Shown: piece after piece, positions 17,352 to 26,541 of the stretch
Numbering within the stretch: position 1 is the first letter of the stretch
Layout of the letters: each line of letters starts with the position of its first letter
NCBI RefSeq assembly: GCF_030532965.1
Contig: NZ_JAUNKC010000005.1
Location: forward strand, 1 to 64,000
Length of the DNA stretch: 64,000 bases
Source: Corynebacterium sp.
GTDB taxonomy: Bacteria > Actinomycetota > Actinomycetes > Mycobacteriales > Mycobacteriaceae
Direction of reading: 5' to 3'
Notes under the pieces: model-generated
What the model was told of the DNA's origin: nothing
Database searches by the model: none
Seen by the model: only the letters and a program-made list of their open reading frames with translations
Program-made: the position numbers and the translations under genes

Positions 17352-18707
17352 ATGAATGCCGTTCTCATCGCAGTCGTAGTCATGCTGGTATTAGCAATGG
17401 TGCGCGTCCACGTTGTCCTTGCACTTTTCATCGGCGCTCTTGTCGGTGGCCTTCTCAGTGGTATCGGTTTCGACGCTACGATGGTCGCGTTCCAAGATGG
17501 TCTTTCCGGTGGGGCAAAGATTGCGCTGAGCTACGCCTTATTGGGGGCTTTCGCCATGGCGGTCGCAAGCTCCGGCCTGCCACAATTGCTTGCTCAGGCG
17601 ATTCTCAAACGCATTGGTAACCAGTCAGATACTGTGGCCAGCCGTGCAGTCGCGGTAACCAAATGGCTGATGGTGGCCGGAATCTTGGCGATGTCGATGA
17701 TGAGTCAGAACGTCATTCCAGTACACATCGCGTTTATTCCGCTGATTATTCCGCCGCTTCTGGGTGTGATGACCAAGCTGCGCCTGGACCGTCGACTCAT
17801 CGCCTGCGTTCTTACCTTCGGCTTGGTCACCACGTACATGTGGATTCCGGTCGGCTTCGGTGCAATCTTCTTGAACGACATTTTGTTAGGCAATATCGAA
17901 GCAGCTGGAATGGATACCTCTGGTATTAATGTCATGCAGGTTATGTCCATTCCAGCAATCGGAATGTTTTGTGGTCTGCTCATCGCCGCGTTGTTCTCCT
18001 ACCGCAAACCACGGGACTACGCGACCCAAGACGCGGCTGAATCCGCCGAAGAGAAAACGTTGGTGGTGTCGCGGTACAAGATTAGCGTAGCGATCGTTGC
18101 GATTATCGCCACTTTCGTTATTCAGGTTGTGATGCAATCCTTCGACCTTGAGGCGGATTCGTTGTTGATCGGTTCGCTCAGCGGCCTGGCGATCTTCATG
18201 CTTACCGGGGCAGTGAACTGGCGCGAAGCCGACGACGTGTTTACCACCGGCATGAAAATGATGGCGCTCATCGGTGTCATCATGATTACCGCCCAGGGCT
18301 TCGCTTCCGTCATGAATGCAACGGGTGAAGTGGAAAGCCTGGTCAATTCCTCCGCCGCAATATTCGGTGGCAATCAAGCCCTTGGCGCGTTGGGAATGCT
18401 GTTGGTGGGCCTAGTCGTGACGATGGGCATTGGTTCCTCCTTTTCGACACTGCCCATTATCGCCGCGATCTACGTTCCGCTATGTGCTGCACTGGGCTTT
18501 AGCCCGGCGGCCACGGTTGCGATCATCGGCACTGCAGGTGCGCTGGGCGATGCCGGTTCACCAGCGTCGGATTCGACCCTGGGCCCGACAGCTGGTTTGA
18601 ATGCCGACGGGCAACACGACCACATCCGAGATTCGGTCATCCCAACCTTCATTCACTTCAATATTCCGCTCATCATTGCCGGTTGGGTAGCCGCGATCGT
18701 TTTATAA
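17352..18707 (+). CDS. Na+/H+ antiporter-family transporter (COG2056)
   Basis: 451 residues with about 11-12 membrane segments. It starts MNAVLIAVVVMLVLAMVRVH and contains GDAGSPASDSTLGPTAGLNADGQ near the C-terminus, typical of the COG2056 branch of the ion-transporter superfamily. Relatives have been described as Na+/H+ antiporters or amino-acid carriers, so the substrate is uncertain. TATATT lies 7 nt before the ATG, again suggesting a leaderless message. It stands as a single gene. Confidence 0.85.
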   Translation: MNAVLIAVVVMLVLAMVRVHVVLALFIGALVGGLLSGIGFDATMVAFQDGLSGGAKIALSYALLGAFAMAVASSGLPQLLAQAILKRIGNQSDTVASRAVAVTKWLMVAGILAMSMMSQNVIPVHIAFIPLIIPPLLGVMTKLRLDRRLIACVLTFGLVTTYMWIPVGFGAIFLNDILLGNIEAAGMDTSGINVMQVMSIPAIGMFCGLLIAALFSYRKPRDYATQDAAESAEEKTLVVSRYKISVAIVAIIATFVIQVVMQSFDLEADSLLIGSLSGLAIFMLTGAVNWREADDVFTTGMKMMALIGVIMITAQGFASVMNATGEVESLVNSSAAIFGGNQALGALGMLLVGLVVTMGIGSSFSTLPIIAAIYVPLCAALGFSPAATVAIIGTAGALGDAGSPASDSTLGPTAGLNADGQHDHIRDSVIPTFIHFNIPLIIAGWVAAIVL

Positions 18708-18928
18708 GATTTTTGTGAGTCGGACTTAGGTAAAAACTTCCGTCAACAATGGGGCCGCTACCGGCAGTCTCATTGTTATTCATGGAAATTTACCAGTGCA
18801 TTCGTCTGGATCGGACTCCTTTGGCAACCTTTACTGGACCGAAAAGTGACGCGTGATTTGCATAAGGTAGCCCATTTGCGGCTATTATGTTAATGAAATT
18901 TAAGCTAAATTTCAGAAAGGTTTATGCA

Positions 18929-19924
18929 ATGTATAAGAATCTGCGATTGATTCTCGCCACCTCGTGTGCGGCAGCAGTGGCTTTGAGTGGCACCGTGCCA
19001 GCTAACGCCTATCAGGAATATGTCTCCACCACCGTCACCGTAACCCGAGGCGACAACGGAGCGGCCGTTTGCTCCTACTCGGACTACAAGACTACGGTAT
19101 CCTCAGAAAAAGAGAAAGTAGTTGCGGCTGAACTCGCTGACTACTCCAACGTTGCGTTTTTCATGATCGCCGACCGGCTGGGAATCGATGACCAAGAATT
19201 TTACACCTGGTTGGGAACTGACGATGCAGAACTGCGGAAACCTCTCGATGCTGCACTCGAAAAGCATGGATTCAATCAACAAGAAAAGACTGACTTGCTC
19301 GATGTTCTTTCTGCTATATACTTGGCCGCAGGTGCAGAAGCCGACCAATTTGATGGTGTACAGCGGCAGGGAATCTATAATGACCTGAACGCTCAAGGTA
19401 ACTCCGCTCAAGCTGCGGCAGCGCTGTACGCTAAGAAGATAAAGCCTATTGATGATCTGAAAGCTATCGTTACCGCTGCCGAAGCAGGCCAAGGCGCTAA
19501 AAACTACGTTCAAGGCATTGAGGCATACAAAGTGATTCTCAAGTGGACTGAGGCTTCGAACGCACCAGCGCTAAAGGCACTCAAAGAATGCCAGACCAAG
19601 GCCGCTGAGTTGGAAGCTCAGAACCCGCCAGCCCAGGGCAGCCAGACCTCTGCTACCCAGACTCAGCCATCTGAGACCAAGACTCAGCCGAGCAGCACCC
19701 AAACCCAACCGTCTGAAACCAAGACTCAGCCGTCTAGCACTCAGAACCAAAAGCCTTCTGAACAGCCGGGTGATAAGACGGAACCAGCTGATAAAGGTTC
19801 CTCCAAGCCTGCAATCGCTGGCATTGTTGTTGCAGCTATCGCTGGCCTCGTTGGCCTGATCGCGGTTGCCGCACCAATGTTGGCAAAGATCTTCCCACCG
19901 TTGGCCGCATTGTTAGGTCGCTAA
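18929..19924 (+). CDS. Secreted protein with TQPSETK repeats and C-terminal membrane segment
   Basis: 331 residues. A signal peptide is clear (YKNLRLILATSCAAAVAL...ANAYQEY). A helical, charged domain of about 200 residues follows. Then comes a Thr/Gln/Pro/Ser-rich stalk with two 14-residue repeats (TQPSETKTQPSSTQ), then a hydrophobic stretch AIAGIVVAAIAGLVGLIAVAA and a short hydrophobic tail ending GR. There is no LPxTG, so sortase anchoring is unlikely; a membrane-tethered surface protein is inferred. I do not recognise the domain. ATG 18929 has AGAAAGG 8 nt upstream. A strong terminator follows. Confidence 0.75.
   Translation: MYKNLRLILATSCAAAVALSGTVPANAYQEYVSTTVTVTRGDNGAAVCSYSDYKTTVSSEKEKVVAAELADYSNVAFFMIADRLGIDDQEFYTWLGTDDAELRKPLDAALEKHGFNQQEKTDLLDVLSAIYLAAGAEADQFDGVQRQGIYNDLNAQGNSAQAAAALYAKKIKPIDDLKAIVTAAEAGQGAKNYVQGIEAYKVILKWTEASNAPALKALKECQTKAAELEAQNPPAQGSQTSATQTQPSETKTQPSSTQTQPSETKTQPSSTQNQKPSEQPGDKTEPADKGSSKPAIAGIVVAAIAGLVGLIAVAAPMLAKIFPPLAALLGR
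19661..19744 (+). repeat. Two 42-bp tandem repeats in the secreted-protein stalk
   Basis: Units 19661-19702 and 19703-19744 both encode TQPSETKTQPSSTQ, with several silent differences between them. Confidence 0.8.
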
Positions 19925-19950
19925 TGACCTAAACGGATTCGGTAACTAAA

Positions 19951-19985
19951 AACCTGGTAGAACGTCGTGTTCTACCAGGATTTTT
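19951..19985. terminator. Bidirectional terminator
   Basis: CCTGGTAGAAC (19953-19963) and GTTCTACCAGG (19969-19979) form a perfect 11-bp stem with a 5-nt loop, followed by ATTTTT. It separates the secreted-protein gene from the convergent PhnA-like gene. Confidence 0.85.
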
Positions 19986-20322
19986 ATACCTTTTTCACCA
20001 CGCTGGATTTCAATTGCATGGCCCCGAAACCGGGGATTTTGCATTCAATGTCGTGGTCGCCTACCCCTTGAACCAACCGGATTCCACGAACCTTGGTGCC
20101 CGCCTTAATTGGTTGGCTTGCTCCTTTGACCTTGAGCGTTTTAACCACCGTCACGTCGTCGCCATCCGCGAGGGGATTTCCCACCGAATCGCAGATCACG
20201 GTTTCGGCTTCGGCCTCTTCAGAGGACCACTCGTGGGCGCATTCAGGGCAAACTAACAGCGGCGGCATTTCGTAAGTGTATTCCGAGGTGCATTCCGGGC
20301 ATGGGGGCAACAGATCAGTCAT
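19984..20322 (-). CDS. PhnA/YjdM-family zinc-ribbon protein
   Basis: 112 residues. The N-terminus is a zinc ribbon with two CxxC pairs ([13 protein letters not shown] and [10 protein letters not shown]). The rest is the PhnA domain ([23 protein letters not shown] and [19 protein letters not shown]). Despite the old name (alkylphosphonate utilisation), the family's function is not established and no phosphonate genes are near. The protein is cytoplasmic. Confidence 0.9.
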   Translation of the reverse strand: MTDLLPPCPECTSEYTYEMPPLLVCPECAHEWSSEEAEAETVICDSVGNPLADGDDVTVVKTLKVKGASQPIKAGTKVRGIRLVQGVGDHDIECKIPGFGAMQLKSSVVKKV

Positions 20323-20394
20323 GGAAAGCTACTATACGCAGCGTCAAGTGCAGATACCAAGCGGGAGCGGTAGGGGAATAGGCGAACGTGGGGG

Positions 20395-20434
20395 CGTCGA
20401 AAAGCAAACCCCACGAGCAATAGCATTCGTGGGG
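20395..20434 (-). terminator. glnA terminator with dispersed-motif copy
   Basis: CCCCACGA (20409-20416) and TCGTGGGG (20427-20434) form an 8-bp stem downstream of glnA on the minus strand. It is followed by a copy of the dispersed motif (20395-20405) that supplies a T-rich run. Confidence 0.65.
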
Positions 20435-20453
20435 TAGCAATGGTGCGCAGAAA

Positions 20454-21890
20454 TTAGCAGTCGAAATACAACTCGAATTCCTGCGGAGTTGGCCGGAGCC
20501 GGACTGGGTTTATTTCCTTGTCGTACTTGAGCTTGATGTAGGTGTCAATCAAATCCTCGCTGAATACGCCGGTGTCGGTGAGGAAGTCGTGGTTCTCCGC
20601 CAACGCCTGCAGCGATGCCTCCAGGGAGGTTGGGGCCTGCGGAATGGAAGCAGCTTCCTCCGGCGGCAATTCGTAGAGGTCCTTATCCACCGGTGCGTGT
20701 GGCTCAATGCGGTTCTTGATGCCGTCAAGGCCGGCGAGCATCATAGCGGCGAAACCGAAATACGGGTTGCCCGATGGGTCCGGTGCGCGGAACTCAATTC
20801 GCTTAGCCTTGGGGTTGGAACCGGTGATCGGGATACGGATCGCTGCGGACCGGTTACGCTGCGAGTACACCAGGTTGATTGGGGCCTCAAAGCCCGGTAC
20901 CAGTCGGTGGTAGGAGTTCAACGTTGGGTTGGTGAACGCTAGAACAGCGCCCGCGTGGTGCAGGATACCGCCGATGTAGTAGCGGGCAATGTCGGAGAGA
21001 CCAGCGTAGCCGGACTCGTCGTGGAAGAGCGGCTTGCCGTCTTTCCACAAGGACTGGTGCGCGTGCATACCGGAACCATTGTCGCCCGCGAGCGGCTTTG
21101 GCATGAACGTCACGGTTTTGCCGTTGCGGTAGGCGACGTTTTTGACGATGTACTTGAAGGTTTGCAGGTCGTCGGCGGCGTGCAGCAGGGTATTAAACCG
21201 ATAGTTGATTTCCTGCTGGCCACCGGTGCCGCACTCGTGGTGGAATCGTTCGATCTGAAATCCCGATTCGGCCAGTACCCGGGTCATCTCGTCGCGGATG
21301 TCCTGGGTTTGGTCGTATGGCGGAACAGGGAAATAGCCGCCCTTCATGCGGTTTTTGTAGCCCCGGTTGAGTGAACCGTCGAGGTTTGTTTCCGCGCCCC
21401 GGTTCCACCAACCTTCATCGGAGTCCACCTCGTAGAAACCGGCGTTGGCTTCGGTGGCGTAGCGTACGGAATCGAAAAGGTAGAACTCGGCTTCGGCACC
21501 GAAATAACAGGTGTCGGCGATGCCGGTGGAAGCCAAGTACTCTTCGGCTTTCAGTGCAACGGTGCGGGGGTCGCGGCTGAATGGTTCTTGGGTGAATGGG
21601 TCGGCCACGAAGAACTTGATGTTAAGGGTTTTTGCGCGTCGGAATGGGTCGAGCTGGGCGGTTGCCAGGTCCGGGATCAGCGCCATGTCGGATTCGTCGA
21701 TGGAGGTGAAACCGCGAATGGAGGAACCGTCGAACGCTAAGCCTTCGGCGATGGCGTCTTCGTCGAGAATGCTAGCGGGAATGGTGAAATGTTGCTCACT
21801 ACCTGGGACGTCTGTGAAGCGGACGTCTACAAACTCGACATTCTCATCGGTGATAAATTTCAGTACCTCGTCGGCTGAGTGAAATGCCAC
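20454..21890 (-). CDS. glnA: Glutamine synthetase type I
   Basis: 478 residues; the main ammonia-assimilating enzyme (glutamate + NH3 + ATP to glutamine). Hallmarks are [49 protein letters not shown] and NRSAAIRIP. The regulatory tyrosine is in [10 protein letters not shown] at about residue 406, the site adenylylated by GlnE, whose gene is at 6782-9889. The start is GTG 21890 with GAGGAG at normal spacing. It is transcribed alone and ends in a hairpin terminator. I looked for an AmtR operator upstream and found only a partial match. Confidence 0.97.
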   Translation of the reverse strand: MAFHSADEVLKFITDENVEFVDVRFTDVPGSEQHFTIPASILDEDAIAEGLAFDGSSIRGFTSIDESDMALIPDLATAQLDPFRRAKTLNIKFFVADPFTQEPFSRDPRTVALKAEEYLASTGIADTCYFGAEAEFYLFDSVRYATEANAGFYEVDSDEGWWNRGAETNLDGSLNRGYKNRMKGGYFPVPPYDQTQDIRDEMTRVLAESGFQIERFHHECGTGGQQEINYRFNTLLHAADDLQTFKYIVKNVAYRNGKTVTFMPKPLAGDNGSGMHAHQSLWKDGKPLFHDESGYAGLSDIARYYIGGILHHAGAVLAFTNPTLNSYHRLVPGFEAPINLVYSQRNRSAAIRIPITGSNPKAKRIEFRAPDPSGNPYFGFAAMMLAGLDGIKNRIEPHAPVDKDLYELPPEEAASIPQAPTSLEASLQALAENHDFLTDTGVFSEDLIDTYIKLKYDKEINPVRLRPTPQEFELYFDC

Positions 21891-22106
21891 GGTTACTCCT
21901 CATGTGGGCAAAATATTTACCGCTTGATAGTGGGTGAAAGTTCTTTGCTAGCTTAAGCGCCATCAACCTGCAGTGACGGCTACAACTTGCCAAAGAAGCA
22001 CATAAAATGTTAACTCACGCACCGGTACGTGACCAAAACAACTGCCGGTACGTGCCCCAATTTTTTGGTGCGGAGAAAACCACGGATACCCGCTAGATTA
22101 GTAGGC

Positions 22107-22580
22107 ATGGCGAAAAGCAAAAGAAGCTGGCTTGACGGCCCGGAAATCCCGGCGGAATATGACAAGGGCGGCCCCGGCCGGTGGCCTGGCGAAAAGTTGG
22201 GGCTGCCGAAAGAAGGACCAGGCGCATTAGCCTCGGTTGCGCGCCGCAGCGTCGGGGTTTTGATCGATTGGGTGATGTGTTGGATTGTGGCCGGTTTCAT
22301 TCACATGTTTACCGATGTTTTTGGTGGGGTGGCCACCCTGACACTGATTCTGTTTATCATCTTAGGAATCACCTCAGTGGCGATCTTTGCCCGCACCCCG
22401 GGTCAAGCCTGGCTGGGCATGGGGGTTGCGCGTGTCGACGATAGAAACGCCCGAGTCGGACTGGTTCGGGCGATAGCACGCACCCTGTTCACCATCTTCG
22501 TATTGCCAGCGGCAATGGTGGATACCGATGGTCGGGGCATGCACGATCGGGCCACCGGAACTGCAGTCATTCTTGGCTGA
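22107..22580 (+). CDS. RDD-family membrane protein
   Basis: 157 residues. A charged N-terminus (MAKSKRSWLDGPEIPAEYDKGG) is followed by an RDD domain with three hydrophobic segments and the signatures SVARRSVGVLIDW, ARTPGQAWLGMGVARVD and GRGMHDRATGTAVI. Function is unknown; actinobacteria keep it next to glnA. ATG 22107 has TAGATT 7 nt upstream and no ribosome site, consistent with a leaderless message. Divergent from glnA, convergent with the DUF4191 gene. Confidence 0.85.
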   Translation: MAKSKRSWLDGPEIPAEYDKGGPGRWPGEKLGLPKEGPGALASVARRSVGVLIDWVMCWIVAGFIHMFTDVFGGVATLTLILFIILGITSVAIFARTPGQAWLGMGVARVDDRNARVGLVRAIARTLFTIFVLPAAMVDTDGRGMHDRATGTAVILG

Positions 22581-22615
22581 TCGTTGTAAATATCGCAGCC
22601 CAATCGGAAACACAA

Positions 22616-22658
22616 AAAACCTGCGCGAACTGTGTGGTAGACAGTCGCGCAGGTTTTA
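22616..22658. terminator. Bidirectional terminator between RDD and DUF4191 genes
   Basis: ACCTGCGCGAACTGT pairs with ACAGTCGCGCAGGT with one bulged A, flanked by A-runs and T-runs on either side. This is a strong bidirectional terminator. Confidence 0.8.
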
Positions 22659-22671
22659 TCGGTTTAGAAGG

Positions 22672-23457
22672 CTATTTGGCTTTCTTCTGGCGTTCCGCGG
22701 TACGCCGTGCCCGGCGGTTCATGCCGGATACTTTACCGCCCTTTGGAAGTGGGCCTTTGGGTAGGCCAGCTGCCTTGTGCTGATCGGCGGTGTCCATTGC
22801 TTCGATACGCGCGGCGATTTCGTACACTTCGTTCTTGTTGTACTTGCGGTTCATCTTCACCATGGTGGATTGCAGCTTCCGCAGCGGTACTTGGCCTTCG
22901 CCGTCGCCGACGATCAAGGTGGATACCGGAACGCCAGGGGCCAGGCGATTAAGCCGCTTCTTTTGCTGCTCAAACAGCGGCTTGAGTCGGTGCGCTTCGC
23001 CCTCACCAACCAAGACGATGCCGCAGACGCCGACGACTCGGTGGACGAAATCCATGTGGGTGGTGGAAGCAACCGCGGCCTTGGTGCGCCATGCGACACC
23101 GAAGCCGGAGCGGAGGTTTTCCAGAGCCCAACCAGCGGCACCGGGTTGATCGGCGGCGCGGTCGTAGACGCTGTTTTGCAGCCTGCGGCTAAAGACCCAC
23201 ATCGCCACGGCGATACCTAAAAGAAGGCCGGTAACCAGCATGAACCACTGGCCGTTCCACAGCAAGCCGATGAGGAAGAACACCAGTCCGGTTCCGAACA
23301 CGGACAGCAGCATCAATGGAACAAGCAATTTATCTTGTTCTTTTTGAATTTTGAATGCTTGCCAAATCTGTGCCCAGTTTTGGCGGCGGGCGGCGCGTTT
23401 CGCGGCGCGTTCTTCCTTCTTTGCGGCTTTAGCCGCCTGCTTGTTGTCAACAGCCAT
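22672..23457 (-). CDS. DUF4191 membrane protein
   Basis: 261 residues with a very basic N-terminus (KAAKKEERAAKRAARRQN), two close membrane segments (LLVPLMLLSVFGTGLVFFLIG and WFMLVTGLLLGIAVAMWVF), a cytoplasmic domain and a basic tail ending in RTAERQKKAK. It is a conserved actinobacterial protein linked to lipA (M. tuberculosis counterpart Rv2219, from memory). Function is unknown. ATG 23457 is favoured over 23463 because AAGG lies at normal distance. It lies about 100 bp downstream of lipA on the same strand, so co-transcription is likely. Confidence 0.8.
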   Translation of the reverse strand: MAVDNKQAAKAAKKEERAAKRAARRQNWAQIWQAFKIQKEQDKLLVPLMLLSVFGTGLVFFLIGLLWNGQWFMLVTGLLLGIAVAMWVFSRRLQNSVYDRAADQPGAAGWALENLRSGFGVAWRTKAAVASTTHMDFVHRVVGVCGIVLVGEGEAHRLKPLFEQQKKRLNRLAPGVPVSTLIVGDGEGQVPLRKLQSTMVKMNRKYNKNEVYEIAARIEAMDTADQHKAAGLPKGPLPKGGKVSGMNRRARRTAERQKKAK

Positions 23458-23558
23458 GCTCATTACCTTAGTTGGGGGATTCGATAAATGGAATTGGACT
23501 ATAACGTAAGCCGCAGCCGGAGGAAACAACCAGGCTGCGGCTCATTCGTGCCAGGGGA

Positions 23559-24605
23559 CTACCTGGAAGAAACCACTGGGGTATCCGCAGACGCGCCATA
23601 GCGATCCAACAGGGTGGACGCTTCCTGCGCAGTGGAACCCTGGGCGGTCTCGGCGAGGTGACTTAAGTTTTCCGGTAATTGCTCGCCCCGGGCAGCAAGC
23701 GCCTCAGCATAGAGCTTGCCCGCGCGATAGGACGACCGCACCAGAGGGCCGGCCATGACGGCGCCGAATCCGAGCTCGTAGGCGAAATCGCGGTGCTCGA
23801 TGAATTCTTCCGGCTTCACCCACCGGTCGATCGGATGGTACTTCGGACCGGGCCGTAGATACTGGGTGATGGTGATGATGTCGCAGCCAGCCGAATGCAA
23901 GTCGGTCAGGGCATCGCGGACTTCCTCCACTGTTTCGCCCATGCCTAAAATCAGGTTCGACTTGGTTACCAGGCCGAAGTCGCGGGCTTGGCGGATAACG
24001 TCGAGGGAGCGATCGTAGCGGAATGCGGGTCGGATGCGTTTGAAAATCCGGGGCACCGTCTCAAGGTTGTGGGCGAAAACTTCCGGGCGTGCCTCAAAAA
24101 CTTGTTGGAGCAGCTCGGGGCGGCCGGAAAAATCGGGGGTGAGATTCTCAACACCGGTGTGGGGGTTAAGCTCGTGGATTTTCCGAACGACCTCGGCATA
24201 TAGCCACGCGCCTTCGTCTTCTAAGTCGTCGCGGGTAACACCGGTGATGGTGGAATAATTCAGTTCCATCTCCCGCACCGATTCCGCGACTCGGCGGGGT
24301 TCGTCCCGGTCAAGGGGTTCGGGTTTCGCGGAATTAATCTGGCAGAAGTCGCACCGCCGCGAGCAATTTGCGCCGCCGATGAGGAAGGTGGCTTCCCGGG
24401 ATTCCCAGCATTCGTGGATATTGGGGCAGCCTGCCTCCTGGCAAACGGTATGCAAGCCGGAACCAGCAACGCGTTTTTTAATGTCTTGGTATTCCGGCCC
24501 GGTTTTTACCGAGGTGCGAATCCACCGAGGTTTTGCTTCGATTGGGGTTTCCGAGTTGCGGACCTCAATGCGAAGCAGCTTACGTCCATTTGGTGCTGTA
24601 GTCAC
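23559..24605 (-). CDS. lipA: Lipoyl synthase
   Basis: 348 residues. A radical-SAM enzyme that inserts two sulfur atoms into octanoyl groups on GcvH or E2 lipoyl domains. Both iron-sulfur motifs are visible: the auxiliary cluster Cx4Cx5C in [15 protein letters not shown] and the radical-SAM CxxxCxxC in [12 protein letters not shown]. Late RSSYRAGK carries the third auxiliary ligand serine. The GTG start at 24605 has TACATT 8 nt upstream and no ribosome site, so it may have its own leaderless promoter inside the lipB-lipA gap. It follows lipB and works with it. Confidence 0.97.
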   Translation of the reverse strand: MTTAPNGRKLLRIEVRNSETPIEAKPRWIRTSVKTGPEYQDIKKRVAGSGLHTVCQEAGCPNIHECWESREATFLIGGANCSRRCDFCQINSAKPEPLDRDEPRRVAESVREMELNYSTITGVTRDDLEDEGAWLYAEVVRKIHELNPHTGVENLTPDFSGRPELLQQVFEARPEVFAHNLETVPRIFKRIRPAFRYDRSLDVIRQARDFGLVTKSNLILGMGETVEEVRDALTDLHSAGCDIITITQYLRPGPKYHPIDRWVKPEEFIEHRDFAYELGFGAVMAGPLVRSSYRAGKLYAEALAARGEQLPENLSHLAETAQGSTAQEASTLLDRYGASADTPVVSSR

Positions 24606-24665
24606 ACTTAAGCAATGTACTAGGGGTGGGCGGAAATGGCGAACAATTAAACCACTGGTTAAGGT

Positions 24666-25433
24666 TTAGCTTTTCGACGCCCCACTGTGCGCAGTGATTT
24701 TGGTGGGATCGGGGGCGGAGGCGAAGGTATGGTCGGCCACGACCAGGCGGCCGGAGAAGGCGTCGTCAAGCGCCTGGAGAGCGGGTTGGATCATCTCGGC
24801 GACGGTTACGTCGCGGCCCAATTCTTTGCTCAGGGTTGTCACGCCCGCATCCGAAATCCCGCAGGGGATGATGTGGTTGTAGTATTCCAGCGTGTTATTG
24901 CAGTTAAGCGCCAAGCCGTGCATGCTGACCCCCTTGGTGATGCGAATGCCCAGGGCGGCGACTTTGCGGTGGTCGGCTGGGGTGGCACCGGGAATCCATA
25001 CGCCGCTGCGGCCTTGAATCCGGCCGGCGTCGATAAGCCCGGTGCGGCGAACGATCTGAATGAGTGCCTCTTCCACCCGGCGGACGTAATCCACAACGTC
25101 GATGGGATCTGCGAGTTTAATAATCGGATACATCACTAACTGCCCCGGCCCGTGCCAGGTGATGCGGCCGCCCCGATCAACGTCAATGACTGGCAACCCG
25201 TTGGTGGGACGGTCTTCCGGCTGGGTGCGTTTGCCCGCGGTATAGACCGGTGGGTGTTCTAGCACCAAAACCGTGTCGTCCATTTCATCGGCGGCGCGCT
25301 TGGCGGCTAGTTCTGCTTGGAGATCCCATGCTTCCTGATAATCAATCGTTCCCAACAGGCGAACGCCCAATGGCGTTTCGGTGTGCCGGATGGATTGATC
25401 GGCTGGAAAGAATGGTTTCCGGGGGGCGGTCAC
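24666..25433 (-). CDS. lipB: Octanoyltransferase LipB
   Basis: 255 residues. It transfers octanoyl from acyl carrier protein to lipoyl domains, the first step of lipoate synthesis. Conserved stretches are [35 protein letters not shown], the lysine in [20 protein letters not shown] and the catalytic cysteine in [21 protein letters not shown] 25433 (MTAPRKPFF) is chosen by match to the family; in-frame ATGs at 25463 and 25556 would add 10 or 41 unlike residues. The last codons A-S-K-S-stop are written by a copy of the dispersed 12-mer (24669-24679). Confidence 0.93.
   Translation of the reverse strand: MTAPRKPFFPADQSIRHTETPLGVRLLGTIDYQEAWDLQAELAAKRAADEMDDTVLVLEHPPVYTAGKRTQPEDRPTNGLPVIDVDRGGRITWHGPGQLVMYPIIKLADPIDVVDYVRRVEEALIQIVRRTGLIDAGRIQGRSGVWIPGATPADHRKVAALGIRITKGVSMHGLALNCNNTLEYYNHIIPCGISDAGVTTLSKELGRDVTVAEMIQPALQALDDAFSGRLVVADHTFASAPDPTKITAHSGASKS
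24669..24680 (-). repeat. Dispersed 12-mer forming the end of lipB
   Basis: On the gene strand GCGTCGAAAAGC directly precedes the TAA stop and encodes A-S-K-S. Confidence 0.7.
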
Positions 25434-25570
25434 TGTATGACACTCACTTTCACGCTGGTACATGACGTTATAAGCGCACCCGTTAAGTGCGCACTGTGGA
25501 AATTGTAGCTTTTTCGTATCTGTCATGTTGGCGGTTTGGTGGTTTTTGATATTCAAACCAGCTAATGTTG

Positions 25571-25591
25571 AACACGTTCAGTGAACGTGTT
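25571..25591. promoter_or_regulatory. TetR-family operator palindrome
   Basis: Arms AACACGTTCA and TGAACGTGTT are perfect inverted repeats around one central base, 20 bp before the start of the TetR gene. This is typical of self-repression. It may also control the divergent lipB. Confidence 0.75.
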
Positions 25592-25610
25592 TAGTTTTTA
25601 GGTGATGATT

Positions 25611-26156
25611 ATGTCTCGCGATAAAAAACGAGAAGAAACTCATGCGCGGGTAATAGCGGCTGCCGATGACCTGATGTGTACAAAGGGTTTCGCCGCAACC
25701 ACTATTCGCGACATAGCGCTTGAGGCGGGAGTAAGCGTGGGCACGGTGATGACGGTGGGCGATAAAAACACGCTGCTGGTGCAGGTTTTTGAGCACTATA
25801 TCCGCATGATCCACGCGGGCCGCACGCCGGTTCGTAGTGCGGATCCGGTGGCTGAGTTGCTGTCGCTGGTTGCGCCGTTTGTGGAGCTCTTTATCAGTCG
25901 CATTGACCTTGCCCGGACCTATGGCGGGATCATCGTGATGGGTGGCGGGGGAACGGAGTTATTTGGCGTAATTTCCGAGCAATTAATTTCAGAATTTCAA
26001 GTCGTGTTGGCGGGTAACCGGGCGCAAGCGCTCGCGTGTTATCACGCCTATGTGGGGATCGTCTTGACGCTATCGACGAAGAAAGTCGAAACGGTAGCCG
26101 AACTCATGGCCGAAATCGAGGCGGATTTTCGAACCATCACAGGGAAAACAATGTAA
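25611..26156 (+). CDS. TetR-family transcriptional regulator
   Basis: 181 residues. The N-terminal helix-turn-helix is typical: THARVIAAADDLMCTKGFAATTIRDIALEAGV in parts, then SVGTVMTVGDKNTLL. The C-terminal ligand domain is not recognisable. ATG 25611 has AGGTGA 6 nt upstream. A perfect palindrome lies just before the gene, so it probably represses itself and the DoxX-like gene 25 bp downstream. The inducer is unknown. Confidence 0.88.
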   Translation: MSRDKKREETHARVIAAADDLMCTKGFAATTIRDIALEAGVSVGTVMTVGDKNTLLVQVFEHYIRMIHAGRTPVRSADPVAELLSLVAPFVELFISRIDLARTYGGIIVMGGGGTELFGVISEQLISEFQVVLAGNRAQALACYHAYVGIVLTLSTKKVETVAELMAEIEADFRTITGKTM

Positions 26157-26181
26157 TTAACCAGGAGCAATGGAGGAAAAA

Positions 26182-26541
26182 ATGGATGTCGTATCGTGGA
26201 TGTTTGTGGCCTTAGGCGTGACGATGGCTGGCGATGTTGTCTTGTGCCTCAAGCCGCCTACATTTATTCGGGAATGTATTGCGGGGGTGAATTTTCCCAG
26301 CGATTGGTCGTGGGCTTTGCTCGTGGCAAAGGGGTTAGCGGCGATTGGGTTGTTCTTAGGGGTGTGGATTTCTGAGTTTGGCGTTGCCGCTGCTAGCGGG
26401 TTGGTAGTCTATTTCGTCTGTGCTTTGATAGCACACCTGCGCGCTCGATTTACCGCGCATCCGTCCTTTCTGAGCTGCGTGTTCATGCTGGTTTTTTCGC
26501 TGGCTGTGGCAGTATGCTCTGCTGGCCTCGTACTCTTCTAG
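26182..26541 (+). CDS. DoxX-like small membrane protein
   Basis: 119 residues with four hydrophobic segments (VVSWMFVALGVTMAGDVVLC, WALLVAKGLAAIGLFLGVWI, AAASGLVVYFVCALIAHLRA, FLSCVFMLVFSLAVAVCSAG), which matches the DoxX-like family pattern. Its biochemical role is unclear. ATG 26182 with GGAGG 5 nt upstream is preferred over ATG 26170. It forms a two-gene unit with the TetR regulator. Confidence 0.75.
   Translation: MDVVSWMFVALGVTMAGDVVLCLKPPTFIRECIAGVNFPSDWSWALLVAKGLAAIGLFLGVWISEFGVAAASGLVVYFVCALIAHLRARFTAHPSFLSCVFMLVFSLAVAVCSAGLVLF

Noticed and set aside
21905..21945. Possible AmtR operator upstream of glnA
   Set aside because: CTAT-N6-GTAA matches only one half of the CTAT-N6-ATAG core.
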